Part shown: in pieces, positions 9,105 through 17,432 of the stretch
How the letters are laid out: the number at the start of each line of letters is the position of its first letter
How positions within the stretch are numbered: the stretch's first letter is position 1
Origin: DASSBQ01 sp040981125
GTDB taxonomy: Bacteria; Nitrospirota; Nitrospiria; Nitrospirales; Nitrospiraceae
Direction of reading: 5' to 3'
Assembly (NCBI GenBank): GCA_040981125.1
Contig: JANRMQ010000015.1
Coordinates: 20,801 to 84,800, forward strand
DNA: 64,000 nt
Program-made: the position numbers and the translations under genes
The notes under the pieces: model-generated
Seen by the model: only the letters and a program-made list of their open reading frames with translations
Told to the model about the DNA's origin: nothing
The model's database searches: none

Positions 9105-9383
9105 ATTTCACTCGCCCGCAAGATTCAGTGTAGCATCTTATGCCGACCCGGCAAGAAGAAGCGTCCGCGCAGCAGGGGAAACTGGCCGGACCATTGGAGC
9201 CTCCACAGCGGATACGGAAAGATCTCCCATTTTAACCCTACACCGAAATTGTTGGTCCGGCGGAACCCGCGCTTCCCCACCTCCGGAGCGGCCCTTCCGG
9301 GGCTTGCCGGGCGGAATCCTTCCGGAATTCCCGTGCCTGTGGTCATGGACCACAGTGGCGTGGTCAGTTCCGGCTTTCCTGCC

Positions 9384-9472
9384 CCGCAAACCTGCGGTGG
9401 GCGCCCCGCTCCTCTCGGCAATGGTCGCGCTTGGTCCGCCGGACCTCTCCTGATAATTTTCAGCTTAGGGTT
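9384..9472 (+). repeat. Structured intergenic element, copy A
   Basis: About 89 bases here match 58007-58096 over their whole length with a few substitutions and one or two indels. Both copies contain CCGCAAA, a GC-rich stem, CAATGGTCG, GCTTGG, then CCGCCGGACCTCTCC and a T-rich end reading TTAGGGTT. GGTCCGCCGGACC is an inverted repeat (5-bp stem, 3-base loop), and CCGC/GCGG at the left end can form another. It lies outside genes in both places, so it is a dispersed element or small RNA gene. Orientation is given by similarity only. Confidence 0.6.
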
Positions 9473-9906
9473 GCTTTATCACTTCTTCCGGCAATTGATA
9501 TGTCCTTTTGCTCTAAAATAATTCAACAAGCGTATCCGCTTTTACTGCACCACGCTGCAAGGTGAGATCTAAGTGTCTCTCTCTCCTGCCATCGTTTTGC
9601 CGCTTTTTGTCAAACATGTTGCCCGTCCTCTGCGTAGGAAGCCGCTATTGTTTTGGCAATTTCTTCGTCAATCTCATTAAGATGAGATCTCTCGGCAGCG
9701 GGCATGGTACACCTGGTTGCTCAAGCCGGTGCCGTAGATTGGCGCATCATGGCGCGACTGAACGGCGTCCATCTTACCCACCCACCCGCGCGAACCGAGA
9801 CTTGCGCTTTTCTCAGGTCGCCACCCGCCTACGCCAGCGCGTTAAGCGGATCTCGTTACGCTCCATATTCCGACAAACTAAACTTTCGCGCAGATCACTG
9901 CACCGG
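9473..9906. other. Non-coding stretch, nothing recognised
   Basis: Between the repeat element and the 3' end of the RHS-like gene I find no frame with convincing protein features, no RNA gene and no clear terminator. It is locally AT-richer at 9470-9560. Open frames across it have coding-unlike residue patterns. Confidence 0.4.
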
Positions 9907-10785
9907 CTAATCGCCGTAGACAATCTCCCGCCCGGTGACTTGAACCGGTTCTTCGAACGGAAGGCCTTCTTCGTCGAGCGGATTGACGGCTCGGATGATC
10001 GTGCGTCTGGTCCAATTGCCTCGTTGGTCGTATTCGTAGGTCGTGATCTCGGTCTTATCTCGTGCTGAGTCGCGTAGATGGGTCTCTATAAAGATAATCA
10101 CATTGCTGTGCTCATCGTACCGATAGAGCCGTCTGACGATGGAGCCATCCGGCTGTTCGGATACCGCGGTTGTGACACGACCGGCGTCGTCGTACGTGTA
10201 GCGGGTCATGGCCATCAGCTTGCCGTTGCGATGCATGACGACGCGCCCGATTTGTCCTTTTGGATCATACTCAAGTTCCCGCCTCGTCAATCGCCGGCTT
10301 TCAAACTGCACATCCTCGATGACTCGATTGTTTTCGTCTGATCTGTAGACATGGAGCGACGAAAACGTGCGGCACATGTGATAGGCCGCCTCCGCCGCGA
10401 CCTCGTGCCGCGCATTGTAAGCATAGAGCCGTAGCGGCACGACTTCTCCATCGGGATCCGCCACATACTCGCCGAGTCTTCGTCCTTCCGGATCATAGCG
10501 ATACAGGATTGTTTCGCCTGGGTCATCGGACGTGTCGGCGCGATTCCGAGTGACCTTCTCGGTGAGAGCCCCGGTCGGCGACAGATGGAGCGTCGTAATG
10601 GAATCCTTCGTGATAACGGTCATCTGCCGCACCGGCCCCTGTACGCGATCCAGTTCATTTCCCTGATGATTCGTAAAGAAGGGTTCAATGGCTTCTCCAT
10701 GAGCCGGCCAGGCAAGCGGCCAGAGGCCGAGAAGCAAAGTCATGGTGATCTTTGGAAGAAAACAAAAACGGTTCTCAACCTTCAT
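9907..10785 (-). CDS. Secreted RHS/YD-repeat-like protein
   Basis: A signal peptide (MTLLLGLWPLAWPAHGEA, about residues 14-31) precedes about 250 residues of YD-type repeats: YRYDPEGRRLGEYVAD, YTYDDAGRVTTAVSEQPDGS, YRYDEHSNVIIFIETHL and YEYDQRGNWTRRTII. RHS/YD repeats form beta-shells around toxins in large proteins. This one is small, has no toxin tail, and is probably a stand-alone secreted beta-repeat protein. It is transcribed divergently from the five-haem cytochrome, with a short shared promoter region of about 70 bases. Confidence 0.8.
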   Translation of the reverse strand: MKVENRFCFLPKITMTLLLGLWPLAWPAHGEAIEPFFTNHQGNELDRVQGPVRQMTVITKDSITTLHLSPTGALTEKVTRNRADTSDDPGETILYRYDPEGRRLGEYVADPDGEVVPLRLYAYNARHEVAAEAAYHMCRTFSSLHVYRSDENNRVIEDVQFESRRLTRRELEYDPKGQIGRVVMHRNGKLMAMTRYTYDDAGRVTTAVSEQPDGSIVRRLYRYDEHSNVIIFIETHLRDSARDKTEITTYEYDQRGNWTRRTIIRAVNPLDEEGLPFEEPVQVTGREIVYGD

Positions 10786-10817
10786 GGCCGGCCGACCTCC
10801 ATTGAGGCGTTCTTTTT

Positions 10818-10829
10818 TTGTTATAACAA
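10818..10829. promoter_or_regulatory. 12-bp perfect palindrome in divergent promoter region
   Basis: TTGTTATAACAA reads identically on both strands. It lies between the starts of the RHS-like gene (10785, minus) and the cytochrome gene (10856, plus), just after a run of T. It could be a dimeric regulator's operator serving both genes, or an AT-rich promoter core. Only the symmetry is seen; a function is inferred. Confidence 0.35.
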
Positions 10830-10855
10830 CGTTTGAAGGATATCATGCGGGAATC

Positions 10856-12148
10856 ATGCGATTTGCGATCAAAATCGGGATAGCCCTCATCGTGCTCGCC
10901 GGTCTGGTATACCTCTATTACACCGAAGTCAAACCGGTTGTAATCTTCGGCCTCCGTTCCGACTATGCCCAAGCCATCCCATTTCAGAAAGTTCCGGAAG
11001 GGCTCACGAGCCTGAAAGCCGAATCCTGCGGGCAATGTCATCGCGAGATCTATGAGGAATGGAGAACCAGTATTCACTCGCAGGCCTATCAGGATCCGTT
11101 CTTCCATGCCTACTGGACCAAGGACAAGCATATCTGGGTTTGTCTGAACTGCCATGCGCCGCTTGAGAATCAGCAACCGACTCTCGTGAAGGACATCCCC
11201 CGCGGCCGGGTCGAAAAGGCACATCAAGACCCCAACCCAGATTTCGATGCCGAATATCAGAAGGAAGGCGTCACCTGCGCCGCCTGTCATGTGCGCGACG
11301 GTTCCATACTTGGTCCGTTCGACGATTCCGCGGCTCCGCATCCCACGAAATTCGACCCGTCCTTTCGAACGACCGAGATCTGCTACCGATGCCACAATGT
11401 GGTGTCGGGTCCGGCCCAGTTCTATAACGTCGGCCCTTGTGGCACCTATGCCGAGTATGAGGGCAAGTTCTTCATGAAGGAACGGGGATTCATTTGCCAG
11501 AGCTGCCATATGCCGGAGATCGACCGGCCGGTGGCGAAAAGCGGCCCCATCAGACGAGGCCGGCAGCATCTGTGGAGAGGCGGACACGATCCGGAGATGG
11601 TGAAGCGGGCAGTCGCGATTCAGGTGGCGGCGACTCCATCCGTCCCGACGCCGGGAGAAGATTTAAGCGTGACCCTGACGTTGGTGAACGCAGGCGCCGG
11701 GCATAAGATTCCCACCGGCGATCCGGATCGGCACTTTACAGTGGAATTTGAAGTGGTGGACCGGAACGGCGCCCGGATTGCTCAACAGCAAGACACGATG
11801 GGGCGGTGGATCATGTGGCAACCGGCAATCGTGGAACTCTATGATAATCGGTTGCTGCCCCTCGCCGGCCGGGACTATTCTTTTACCACTCGTCTCCCGG
11901 AGGAGATCGACGGACTGCGTCTCATCGCCCGCGTTCGCTACCACATTCAATCCGAACGGCAACATCGGATGTTGATCAACAAATATGGCTTGACGGCGGA
12001 AGATCCCTATCACTTCACCGTGTATGAACGAGACGTGCCGCTGGCGGCGGACATCGCATCGGCTTTGAACGATGCGCCTGATCCGAGGTTGGGATGCGCC
12101 GTGCCTCCTGCGGACGAAGCAAGGAAGCAAAGCGCGCCGGCGGGTTAA
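10856..12148 (+). CDS. Five-haem c-type cytochrome with C-terminal beta domain
   Basis: An N-terminal membrane anchor or signal (FAIKIGIALIVLAGLVYLYY) leads to a periplasmic domain with five CxxCH haem-binding motifs in order: CGQCH, CLNCH, CAACH, CYRCH, CQSCH (about residues 58-225). The layout resembles cytochrome c554-type multihaem proteins. The last 190 residues carry no haem and look like a beta-sandwich (VTLTLVNAGAGHKIPTGDPD). The likely role is periplasmic electron transfer. I chose the ATG at 10856, which begins the hydrophobic segment; upstream in-frame codons would precede it with a basic stretch. Confidence 0.88.
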   Translation: MRFAIKIGIALIVLAGLVYLYYTEVKPVVIFGLRSDYAQAIPFQKVPEGLTSLKAESCGQCHREIYEEWRTSIHSQAYQDPFFHAYWTKDKHIWVCLNCHAPLENQQPTLVKDIPRGRVEKAHQDPNPDFDAEYQKEGVTCAACHVRDGSILGPFDDSAAPHPTKFDPSFRTTEICYRCHNVVSGPAQFYNVGPCGTYAEYEGKFFMKERGFICQSCHMPEIDRPVAKSGPIRRGRQHLWRGGHDPEMVKRAVAIQVAATPSVPTPGEDLSVTLTLVNAGAGHKIPTGDPDRHFTVEFEVVDRNGARIAQQQDTMGRWIMWQPAIVELYDNRLLPLAGRDYSFTTRLPEEIDGLRLIARVRYHIQSERQHRMLINKYGLTAEDPYHFTVYERDVPLAADIASALNDAPDPRLGCAVPPADEARKQSAPAG

Positions 12149-12199
12149 AGCGCCGGGGCCAGGCAGCGCCGCGGAAGGAGGAGACATTCGTTCCGCTCG

Positions 12200-13315
12200 T
12201 TACTGAACGCGCGCGACCCCGCAGGCAGAACCGGGCATCGCTTCCATAAACTTGCCTTGGACGCTCACGATGTCTTTGATCGTAGGCAGAGGCAGCGTCA
12301 TCCTGATCTTCCAGTTGCTCCGGCCCTCTTCCATCGATACAAATTCTCCGTCGGCCTGGAACTTGGTCAAATGGGTCGGCACATAGCACACCCGGCGGTC
12401 TCCATTCCGTAACAAGACCTCCAGGACGAACCAGACGTTCGCGAGCCGCCGTTCGAATTTCCGATAGGAGGCATTGTTCAATTCGCCGCCCGATGAGGCC
12501 AGTGCCTCCTTGATCTTGCCGCGCATGGCCCGATTCCCGGTGATCGAAACCGGAAAATAGAGATCCGCTTGTCCCTTCTCCTCAAGCCGCGCCTTGACCT
12601 CCGGCTCTCCGACGCTGATGTCATGTCCATGTTGGGCAATCTCATCAACCAATGAGGAGACGGTCATGCTCTTCCGTTTCACGCGATCCCGTTCGTCCGT
12701 GAGCTGCTGCTCCGCTTTCGCATGGAGATCTTCACCGGTGAGAAGCCGCTCACGCAAGGCGTGCTCCCGTTTTTGAATTTTCGCCAGCGACTGTTCTTTT
12801 TCACGCAAGCGGCGCTGCGCGGCATCTCGATCGGCTGCGGATCCACCTCCTGAGCCTCCGGAATTCTTCGGCCGAGTCAGGTCCTTGGCGAACGCCGCAT
12901 ACTCCTCTTGCAACTTCTTGTATTCCTGGGTCAAGGCCCTGCCCTTGATCCGGCCGGCCAGTTCTTCCATGCGCTCCGTCGTAAGCGTGGCGGTGAGTTT
13001 CACGGCGAACCGGAGCGTCTCGTCCACCAACGTCCTGGTTCGCTCCAGGCCTTCCACCCGCAAGGCGGCGCCGGCGATCACCTGGATCTCTTCGATCGTG
13101 AGGCGGGGATGCTTCGCCTTTGTGGCTTCCGCGACATAGGTGACGGCCTCCTTTATCGCTGACTGTTTTGCGAGCTGGAGCACCATGGCTTCGGCGAACA
13201 ACGGCGTTTCGCCGTCATCCATCATGTAGGAGGCCTGCGCTTCGATGACCTTGATTTCGGCGGACGCAGCAGCGCTGGAGAGAATACAGGCCAGGAGAAT
13301 AAGGAATGGAAGCAT
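12200..13315 (-). CDS. Secreted protein with FlgT-N-like domain and coiled coil
   Basis: The protein has a signal peptide (PFLILLACILSSAAASAE, about residues 3-20). Its N-terminal domain (about 20-120) begins IKVIEAQASYMMDDGETP and has ALRVEGLERTRTL. It resembles the domain shared by FlgT and LPP20-type proteins, including the typical stretch AKQSAIKEAVTYV. A Gly/Ser linker and a charged coiled coil (about 160-215) follow, then a beta-rich C-terminus. The protein is probably periplasmic and attached to the cell envelope. No flagellar genes are close, so a motility role is not implied. Confidence 0.65.
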   Translation of the reverse strand: MLPFLILLACILSSAAASAEIKVIEAQASYMMDDGETPLFAEAMVLQLAKQSAIKEAVTYVAEATKAKHPRLTIEEIQVIAGAALRVEGLERTRTLVDETLRFAVKLTATLTTERMEELAGRIKGRALTQEYKKLQEEYAAFAKDLTRPKNSGGSGGGSAADRDAAQRRLREKEQSLAKIQKREHALRERLLTGEDLHAKAEQQLTDERDRVKRKSMTVSSLVDEIAQHGHDISVGEPEVKARLEEKGQADLYFPVSITGNRAMRGKIKEALASSGGELNNASYRKFERRLANVWFVLEVLLRNGDRRVCYVPTHLTKFQADGEFVSMEEGRSNWKIRMTLPLPTIKDIVSVQGKFMEAMPGSACGVARVQ

Positions 13316-13494
13316 GACCGAATTTTACCATTCTGACCGCGTCGCTCCCAGCCGGCGATCGTCATTTGACCGGCCTGACTGCCATCCGAGGTGAGCGTCC
13401 GCGCCCATTTCAAGAAGTATTGTTCGCGATGATCATTCGCAACCGTTCTCAGCGGCGAATTCGTCGATGGAGGGCATCGCGTGTGGGGCCGGAG

Positions 13495-13974
13495 TTATCG
13501 CGCTGCTCGGGCCAAACGAGGGAAAACAATCCATAGACCAATGAAGATGACGGCCAGTATGGCGGTGATGGCGAGACTCCCCTCCCGGTTTCCAAGGATC
13601 ATTGTGGAGATCACATGAAAATCGAGGCAAATGCCGAGCATCAGAGGAAACATGCTGAACAACAACAGCCGCGACGAGATCGCAATGAACCTTCGGCTGA
13701 TACAGTTCTGATGAACTTGCCGATGATAGGCGGCCGGCGTCATGACGAGGGCGATGGCCACGGTCACAAGAGTGATCGCAAAGAGATGGATCATGCGATC
13801 GGCGGACGGCAGCTCCCAGAATGTTCCGTTGAAGACCGCGATCAGTTGAAAGCCAAAGAGAGCCTGAATGCCGGGGAGTACCATCCGGCATTCTTCCAAG
13901 AGGTGCGAGGCGACCTCAGCCAGCGATTCTTGCTCCTCCAGGCTCGGCTTGCTGTGCCATATACGCGCGATCAT
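13495..13974 (-). CDS. DUF6328-type four-helix membrane protein
   Basis: The 159-residue protein begins with the family-typical amphipathic lead ESLAEVASHLLEECRMVLPGIQALFGFQLIAVF, followed by about four membrane segments (including MIHLFAITLVTVAIALVMTP and SSRLLLFSMFPLMLGICL). YHR and the Arg-rich loop RRFIAISSRLL also match DUF6328 proteins, small inner-membrane proteins of unknown function. It is the first gene upstream of the LuxR regulator but on its own transcript. Confidence 0.7.
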   Translation of the reverse strand: MIARIWHSKPSLEEQESLAEVASHLLEECRMVLPGIQALFGFQLIAVFNGTFWELPSADRMIHLFAITLVTVAIALVMTPAAYHRQVHQNCISRRFIAISSRLLLFSMFPLMLGICLDFHVISTMILGNREGSLAITAILAVIFIGLWIVFPRLARAAR

Positions 13975-14241
13975 CGGTTGTTCCGGTTGCCGGTCCGTTC
14001 CGGCCGAGACAGCGGCTCTCTTCAGGTAATGGTTACCGTCAGCTCTTATTGTGCTCCGCGATGGTCGAAGACATAACCGGGAATATCCCCAGCTGTATCC
14101 GGCATCGCGGCCTCCTCACGTGAGAGGGGCGCATTCGGTGAGACACAAGTGGTCGCGCGGTCATGGAAGAAGGAGTGCCTGTCCTCCGGAGCGGCGGCTC
14201 TCGCAGGTTCAGGTTGTGCGCCCTGGGGGATTGGTGGCCAG

Positions 14242-15057
14242 TTATCGGCGCTCGACTATGGTGGGGGAGGGGTGGAGGAGCATTCCATTTTTCACCGCGA
14301 TCACGACGGCGTTCACGAGGTCGTCGGTGTAAAGTTTTCTCTTGATGTGCTGCAGATGCATTCTGACCGTCCGGCCCGTGATTCCTTCTGCGTGGGCTAT
14401 CTGTTTGATGATCTGTCCCATTACACGGTGCTCAAGGATAGCGGTTTCCCGCTTCGTGAGGAGTGCGCGGGGGCAGGCACGCTGGAGCGCTTGGACGAGT
14501 ACCGGCACGACTAATTCGAACCGGTCTCGGTAGGCGCGGCATCTTTCGTCCGATCCCATGGACATGGAAACAAAGATCCACAGGTCTTTGGTCTTTACGC
14601 CTCCGCCGAGTACACCATTCACATTGAACCGTCTCGCCCGCTCCAAAAGTTCGGGATCGATTTGATTTGCCAGGCGCCGGATGATATCCGCCGAGGTTTG
14701 GGGCCTATTCGTCCGAAGCCACTCCCGAAACATGGGGCCCTGCCACAGGAGGCCTTTCGTGAGATACCAGCGCACAAACTCAATGGGAAACCCATGATTA
14801 AAGATAAAGCGGATCGTTTCACGTGACGGATAACCCCAAATACAGATGAGATGTTGGAATGGGAGAATGGTCTGAATGTCGCCGAGCAACTGACGGAACT
14901 GAGCCGGAGTGTGACACTTTCGCGCTTTCGCTCTTAGATCTGCAAGGACGGCCGAATCGTCAGAGGAAAGTATAGGTTTCCTTCGAGGGACGACCTGGGA
15001 CGCAAATTGAGCGCGTCGCTTGTCACTTGGAAGAGGCGAGATAGAGGCGGAAGTCAT
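14242..15057 (-). CDS. LuxR-family transcriptional regulator
   Basis: The 271-residue protein ends with a LuxR helix-turn-helix (about residues 200-260): LTKRETAILEHRVMGQIIKQIAHAEGITGRTVRMHLQHIKRKL. The N-terminal 180 residues look like an autoinducer-binding-type or PAS-like sensor (FRQLLGDIQTILPFQHLICIWG, LWQGPMFREWL). No LuxI-type synthase is nearby, so it may be a solo regulator. The usual glycine and Glu of the DNA-binding helix are partly altered (HRVMGQ), but the recognition helix is normal. No receiver domain is present. Confidence 0.82.
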   Translation of the reverse strand: MTSASISPLPSDKRRAQFASQVVPRRKPILSSDDSAVLADLRAKARKCHTPAQFRQLLGDIQTILPFQHLICIWGYPSRETIRFIFNHGFPIEFVRWYLTKGLLWQGPMFREWLRTNRPQTSADIIRRLANQIDPELLERARRFNVNGVLGGGVKTKDLWIFVSMSMGSDERCRAYRDRFELVVPVLVQALQRACPRALLTKRETAILEHRVMGQIIKQIAHAEGITGRTVRMHLQHIKRKLYTDDLVNAVVIAVKNGMLLHPSPTIVERR

Positions 15058-15252
15058 CTAGAACTTTCCCGGTGCGCGGAAAGCATACCTCTATTTTGTC
15101 AGATTGTCACCTGTGAATGAGGCGAGATAACGGTGCATGCTATGGCGGGTGGTGTTTCTCGGCGTCCGATATACCGGTATTCCGTTGCTCCTGCACATGG
15201 ATCTTGCGCGTGTTCATACGGCCAATGTCGTGATCTACATTGCAGAGTGATT

Positions 15253-15486
15253 CTAGGTTGGTATCTGGAGCGGCCCTACCCATTCTGCGGCGACCAGCTC
15301 ATTCAAGGAACCAGCCCATTCCGTCCCCGGGACGTACATGAGCAATTCTGTGCTCGCCGCGGCGACCAATTCGACAACAATCGGATAGGGCTCGTGCCAG
15401 GCGCCTGATCCATTGCGGAAGACGGCTCTGCGGACCCAATACCAACCTGCGATGGTAGGTGGCTCACATGTCCATGACATCAACAT
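15253..15486 (-). CDS. Small hypothetical protein, 77 aa
   Basis: The protein is dense in Trp and Tyr (TIAGWYWVRRAV, WHEPYPIVVELV, LLMYVPGTEWAGSLNELVAAEWVGP). This regular pattern of strands with aromatic residues suggests a small beta-barrel or sheet protein rather than chance. There is no signal peptide or metal site. A second ATG two codons in is possible. I recognise the general type (short GWYWVR proteins) but no function. Confidence 0.6.
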   Translation of the reverse strand: MLMSWTCEPPTIAGWYWVRRAVFRNGSGAWHEPYPIVVELVAAASTELLMYVPGTEWAGSLNELVAAEWVGPLQIPT

Positions 15487-15538
15487 CTGCCTATAAAGAA
15501 CGGCTCCGTAAAGATCGTGGATTCGCGACAGGACGTCG

Positions 15539-15964
15539 TTATTGACTGTAACTTCCGGGAAGATTCCTGATTATTTCAGGCAAAGTGATGGCACAGTATT
15601 TGGGAAAGGATGCCGAAGCTCCGGCCGCCAACATTTTCTCATGTATGATTGGATGATCCATGGCAGACATGCCGATTACGCATACACGAGGAAGGCCGGT
15701 CCTAATACGCCTGGTCGCCTCAATACCATTGAGTCCCGGCATCTGAACATCCATCACAATAATATCGGGACGCAATGCAAGCGCCATCTCGACTCCCGAA
15801 ATTCCATCGGCTGCCTCTCCGATTAGGACGAGAGATGGAAATGGATGAAGTATCCGCTCCACCATACGTCTGAAGGGAGCGGAATCGTCCACGAGCAAAA
15901 TGCGAAGCCGCGGGACAGCCTCCGGTGTGACTGCGACGTTGATGGGCGAATGTTTCGGCGGCAT
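15539..15964 (-). CDS. Response regulator, receiver domain only (CheY-like)
   Basis: After about 18 variable residues there is a complete receiver: LRILLVDDSAPFRRM (acid pair), DIIVMDVQMPGLNG with the phospho-acceptor Asp, CVIGMSAMD for the Ser/Thr switch, and the conserved Lys in SFPKYCA. There is no output domain, so it should act by protein contact or phosphotransfer. It lies about 75 bases from the second receiver gene, probably in one transcript. No histidine kinase lies in the window, so its partner is elsewhere. Confidence 0.88.
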   Translation of the reverse strand: MPPKHSPINVAVTPEAVPRLRILLVDDSAPFRRMVERILHPFPSLVLIGEAADGISGVEMALALRPDIIVMDVQMPGLNGIEATRRIRTGLPRVCVIGMSAMDHPIIHEKMLAAGASASFPKYCAITLPEIIRNLPGSYSQ

Positions 15965-16040
15965 GCGGCCTTTCTGATCGCGGTGATGGCGAAAGAAGTA
16001 GAATCGACCAATGTCTTATGAGGAAGCCGGGGATTGAACG

Positions 16041-16457
16041 TCAGGCGGACGCCGGGCCAAAATATCGTAAGCATTTTTCCAGCAGCAGTTGGGTGTTGAT
16101 AGGCTTTAACAGGTAGTCTCGGGCGCCTCTTCGGATTGCCTCTTCCAATTCCTCAGAATTCGATCCGGAAGATATGACAATCACAGGGATATCGATGTGC
16201 TGTTCCTGAAGTCTCTCCAGAACCGCTATTCCGCAATGATCCCGCATGTCGAGATTCATGATGATGCCGCCGAACTCGGCCCTCTTGAGCCATTGATCGG
16301 TCAGGATAGCCAGAACATTGACCCATACGACATCAAATCCGATCGGGGTGAGCTTCTCGCGCAAAGGTCCTGGAATCTCGAATTCATTGTCGATCATTAA
16401 GATGAGGTGGCGCATCGCCGGCTGCTTCCGGACGAAATTATGTGGCTCTACACTCAT
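16041..16457 (-). CDS. Degenerate receiver-domain protein
   Basis: This single receiver-like domain starts MRHLILMIDNEFEIPGPL at residue 15; the real start may be there (about 16415). The fold features are present, including VIVISSGSNSEE and the Lys in DYLLKPINTQLL. However, the acid pair is Asp-Asn (MIDNE), and the phospho-acceptor Asp is replaced by Asn in IIMNLDMRDHCG, which lines up with the usual LLDLxMPxxxG. It is therefore probably not phosphorylated and acts as a pseudo-receiver. It lies just upstream of the normal CheY-like gene. Confidence 0.8.
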   Translation of the reverse strand: MSVEPHNFVRKQPAMRHLILMIDNEFEIPGPLREKLTPIGFDVVWVNVLAILTDQWLKRAEFGGIIMNLDMRDHCGIAVLERLQEQHIDIPVIVISSGSNSEELEEAIRRGARDYLLKPINTQLLLEKCLRYFGPASA

Positions 16458-16816
16458 GAATTGCCCGCCGGACTGTCTGCTCTTGGCGAGACCATATACG
16501 ACCCAATCACAAAGTCATATCTGTCAAAAGAGGTTGTATCGGTGCCACGGTGTTCATTCCCTAGGAGCTTCGTCGGATTTCCTATGTTGCGGCATCCCGG
16601 TTGGCCTTTCGACTGTACAGGTGGGCAAAGCGGTGCTCACGGCCGTCTTACCGAGAACCGCCCATGTGTGTAGAACGGAGACTACGCCGTGATGACCGGC
16701 TCGTTCATCGAAGGCGCCATGACGATCATCACATCTATCGGCAGGGAATCCCTTTGGAAATTCAACCGTGCCGTATCCGGCGTGGAAGTGACATGCCGGA
16801 CGGACGGCGGTGCCTT
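16458..16816. other. Non-coding stretch, nothing recognised
   Basis: This gap lies between the degenerate receiver and the Sel1 protein. No frame shows protein-like composition, and I see no RNA gene or strong terminator hairpin. The promoter for the receiver genes should lie at its left end. Confidence 0.4.
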
Positions 16817-17152
16817 TTACTTCTTTTGGCTGCGGCGGAGTTCGGCCTCAATTTCGGACGCTCTCGCGGCTGCCTGCTGATGACCATTCTGCGCCGCGAG
16901 CCTGTAAAATTTGAGGGCTTTCGTGAGGTCCTTCAGACCGCCCAGGCGGCCCGATTCAAGAGCTTCACCCATGCGGTATGCAGCATCGGGATCTCCGTCG
17001 GCGGCTTTCTCTGAGTCGGACGCATACTCTTGGGCGGCTTTGGGATTGAGCGGTTGTGACCCTTGCGCCTCTACCTCCACTGGACCACCGACTACTGAAA
17101 CGCATAGAGCTACAAGCATGACGCTTCCGACGTTCGTCATGGCAGCCTCCAT
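16817..17152 (-). CDS. Secreted Sel1-repeat protein
   Basis: A signal peptide (MTNVGSVMLVALCVSVVGG) is followed by one and a half Sel1 repeats: AADGDPDAAYRMGEALESG and LKDLTKALKFYRLAAQNGHQQAAARA. Sel1 proteins act as periplasmic or envelope scaffolds. At 111 residues it is short. Two good starts exist, 17152 and 17140, each with a GGAG-type ribosome site. The gene stands alone. Confidence 0.75.
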   Translation of the reverse strand: MEAAMTNVGSVMLVALCVSVVGGPVEVEAQGSQPLNPKAAQEYASDSEKAADGDPDAAYRMGEALESGRLGGLKDLTKALKFYRLAAQNGHQQAAARASEIEAELRRSQKK

Positions 17153-17234
17153 CGATCTCCTCTAAAATTTGAGCATACATTATTGGATCTATTCAAGCCC
17201 GGCGCGGTTGAGGTAGCGGGCCAGTTTCTTTTTC

Positions 17235-17260
17235 GTCATGCCCTCGAAGGCGGGCATCCA
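17235..17260. repeat. REP-like palindromic sequence
   Basis: GTCATGCCC and GGGCATCCA flank TCGAAGGC, giving an ATGCCC/GGGCAT stem. The same general form (GTCATKCCCGCGAAGGCGGGMATCC) is a well-known intergenic repeat in many Gram-negative genomes. It explains the spurious WMPAFEGMT translation here. It lies between the Sel1 and coiled-coil genes. Confidence 0.55.
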
Positions 17261-17432
17261 CTCATTGAGCGAGGTGACAGACTTCAGTGAATTCTCATGG
17301 CAAACTGGCCCACTACAGCAGTTTAACGGATCCAATCGGACCGTCGATTGGAGTTCCAGGCCTGGTTGCTGGTTTGATGATGATCTCCATAAGATCGGAG
17401 TAAAACAGGACATTGCAGCCGTCAGTCGGGCA

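Noticed and set aside
9125..9521. Overlapping frames on both strands around the intergenic element
   Set aside because: No frame has protein-like composition or is kept in the second copy at 58007-58096; treated as non-coding.
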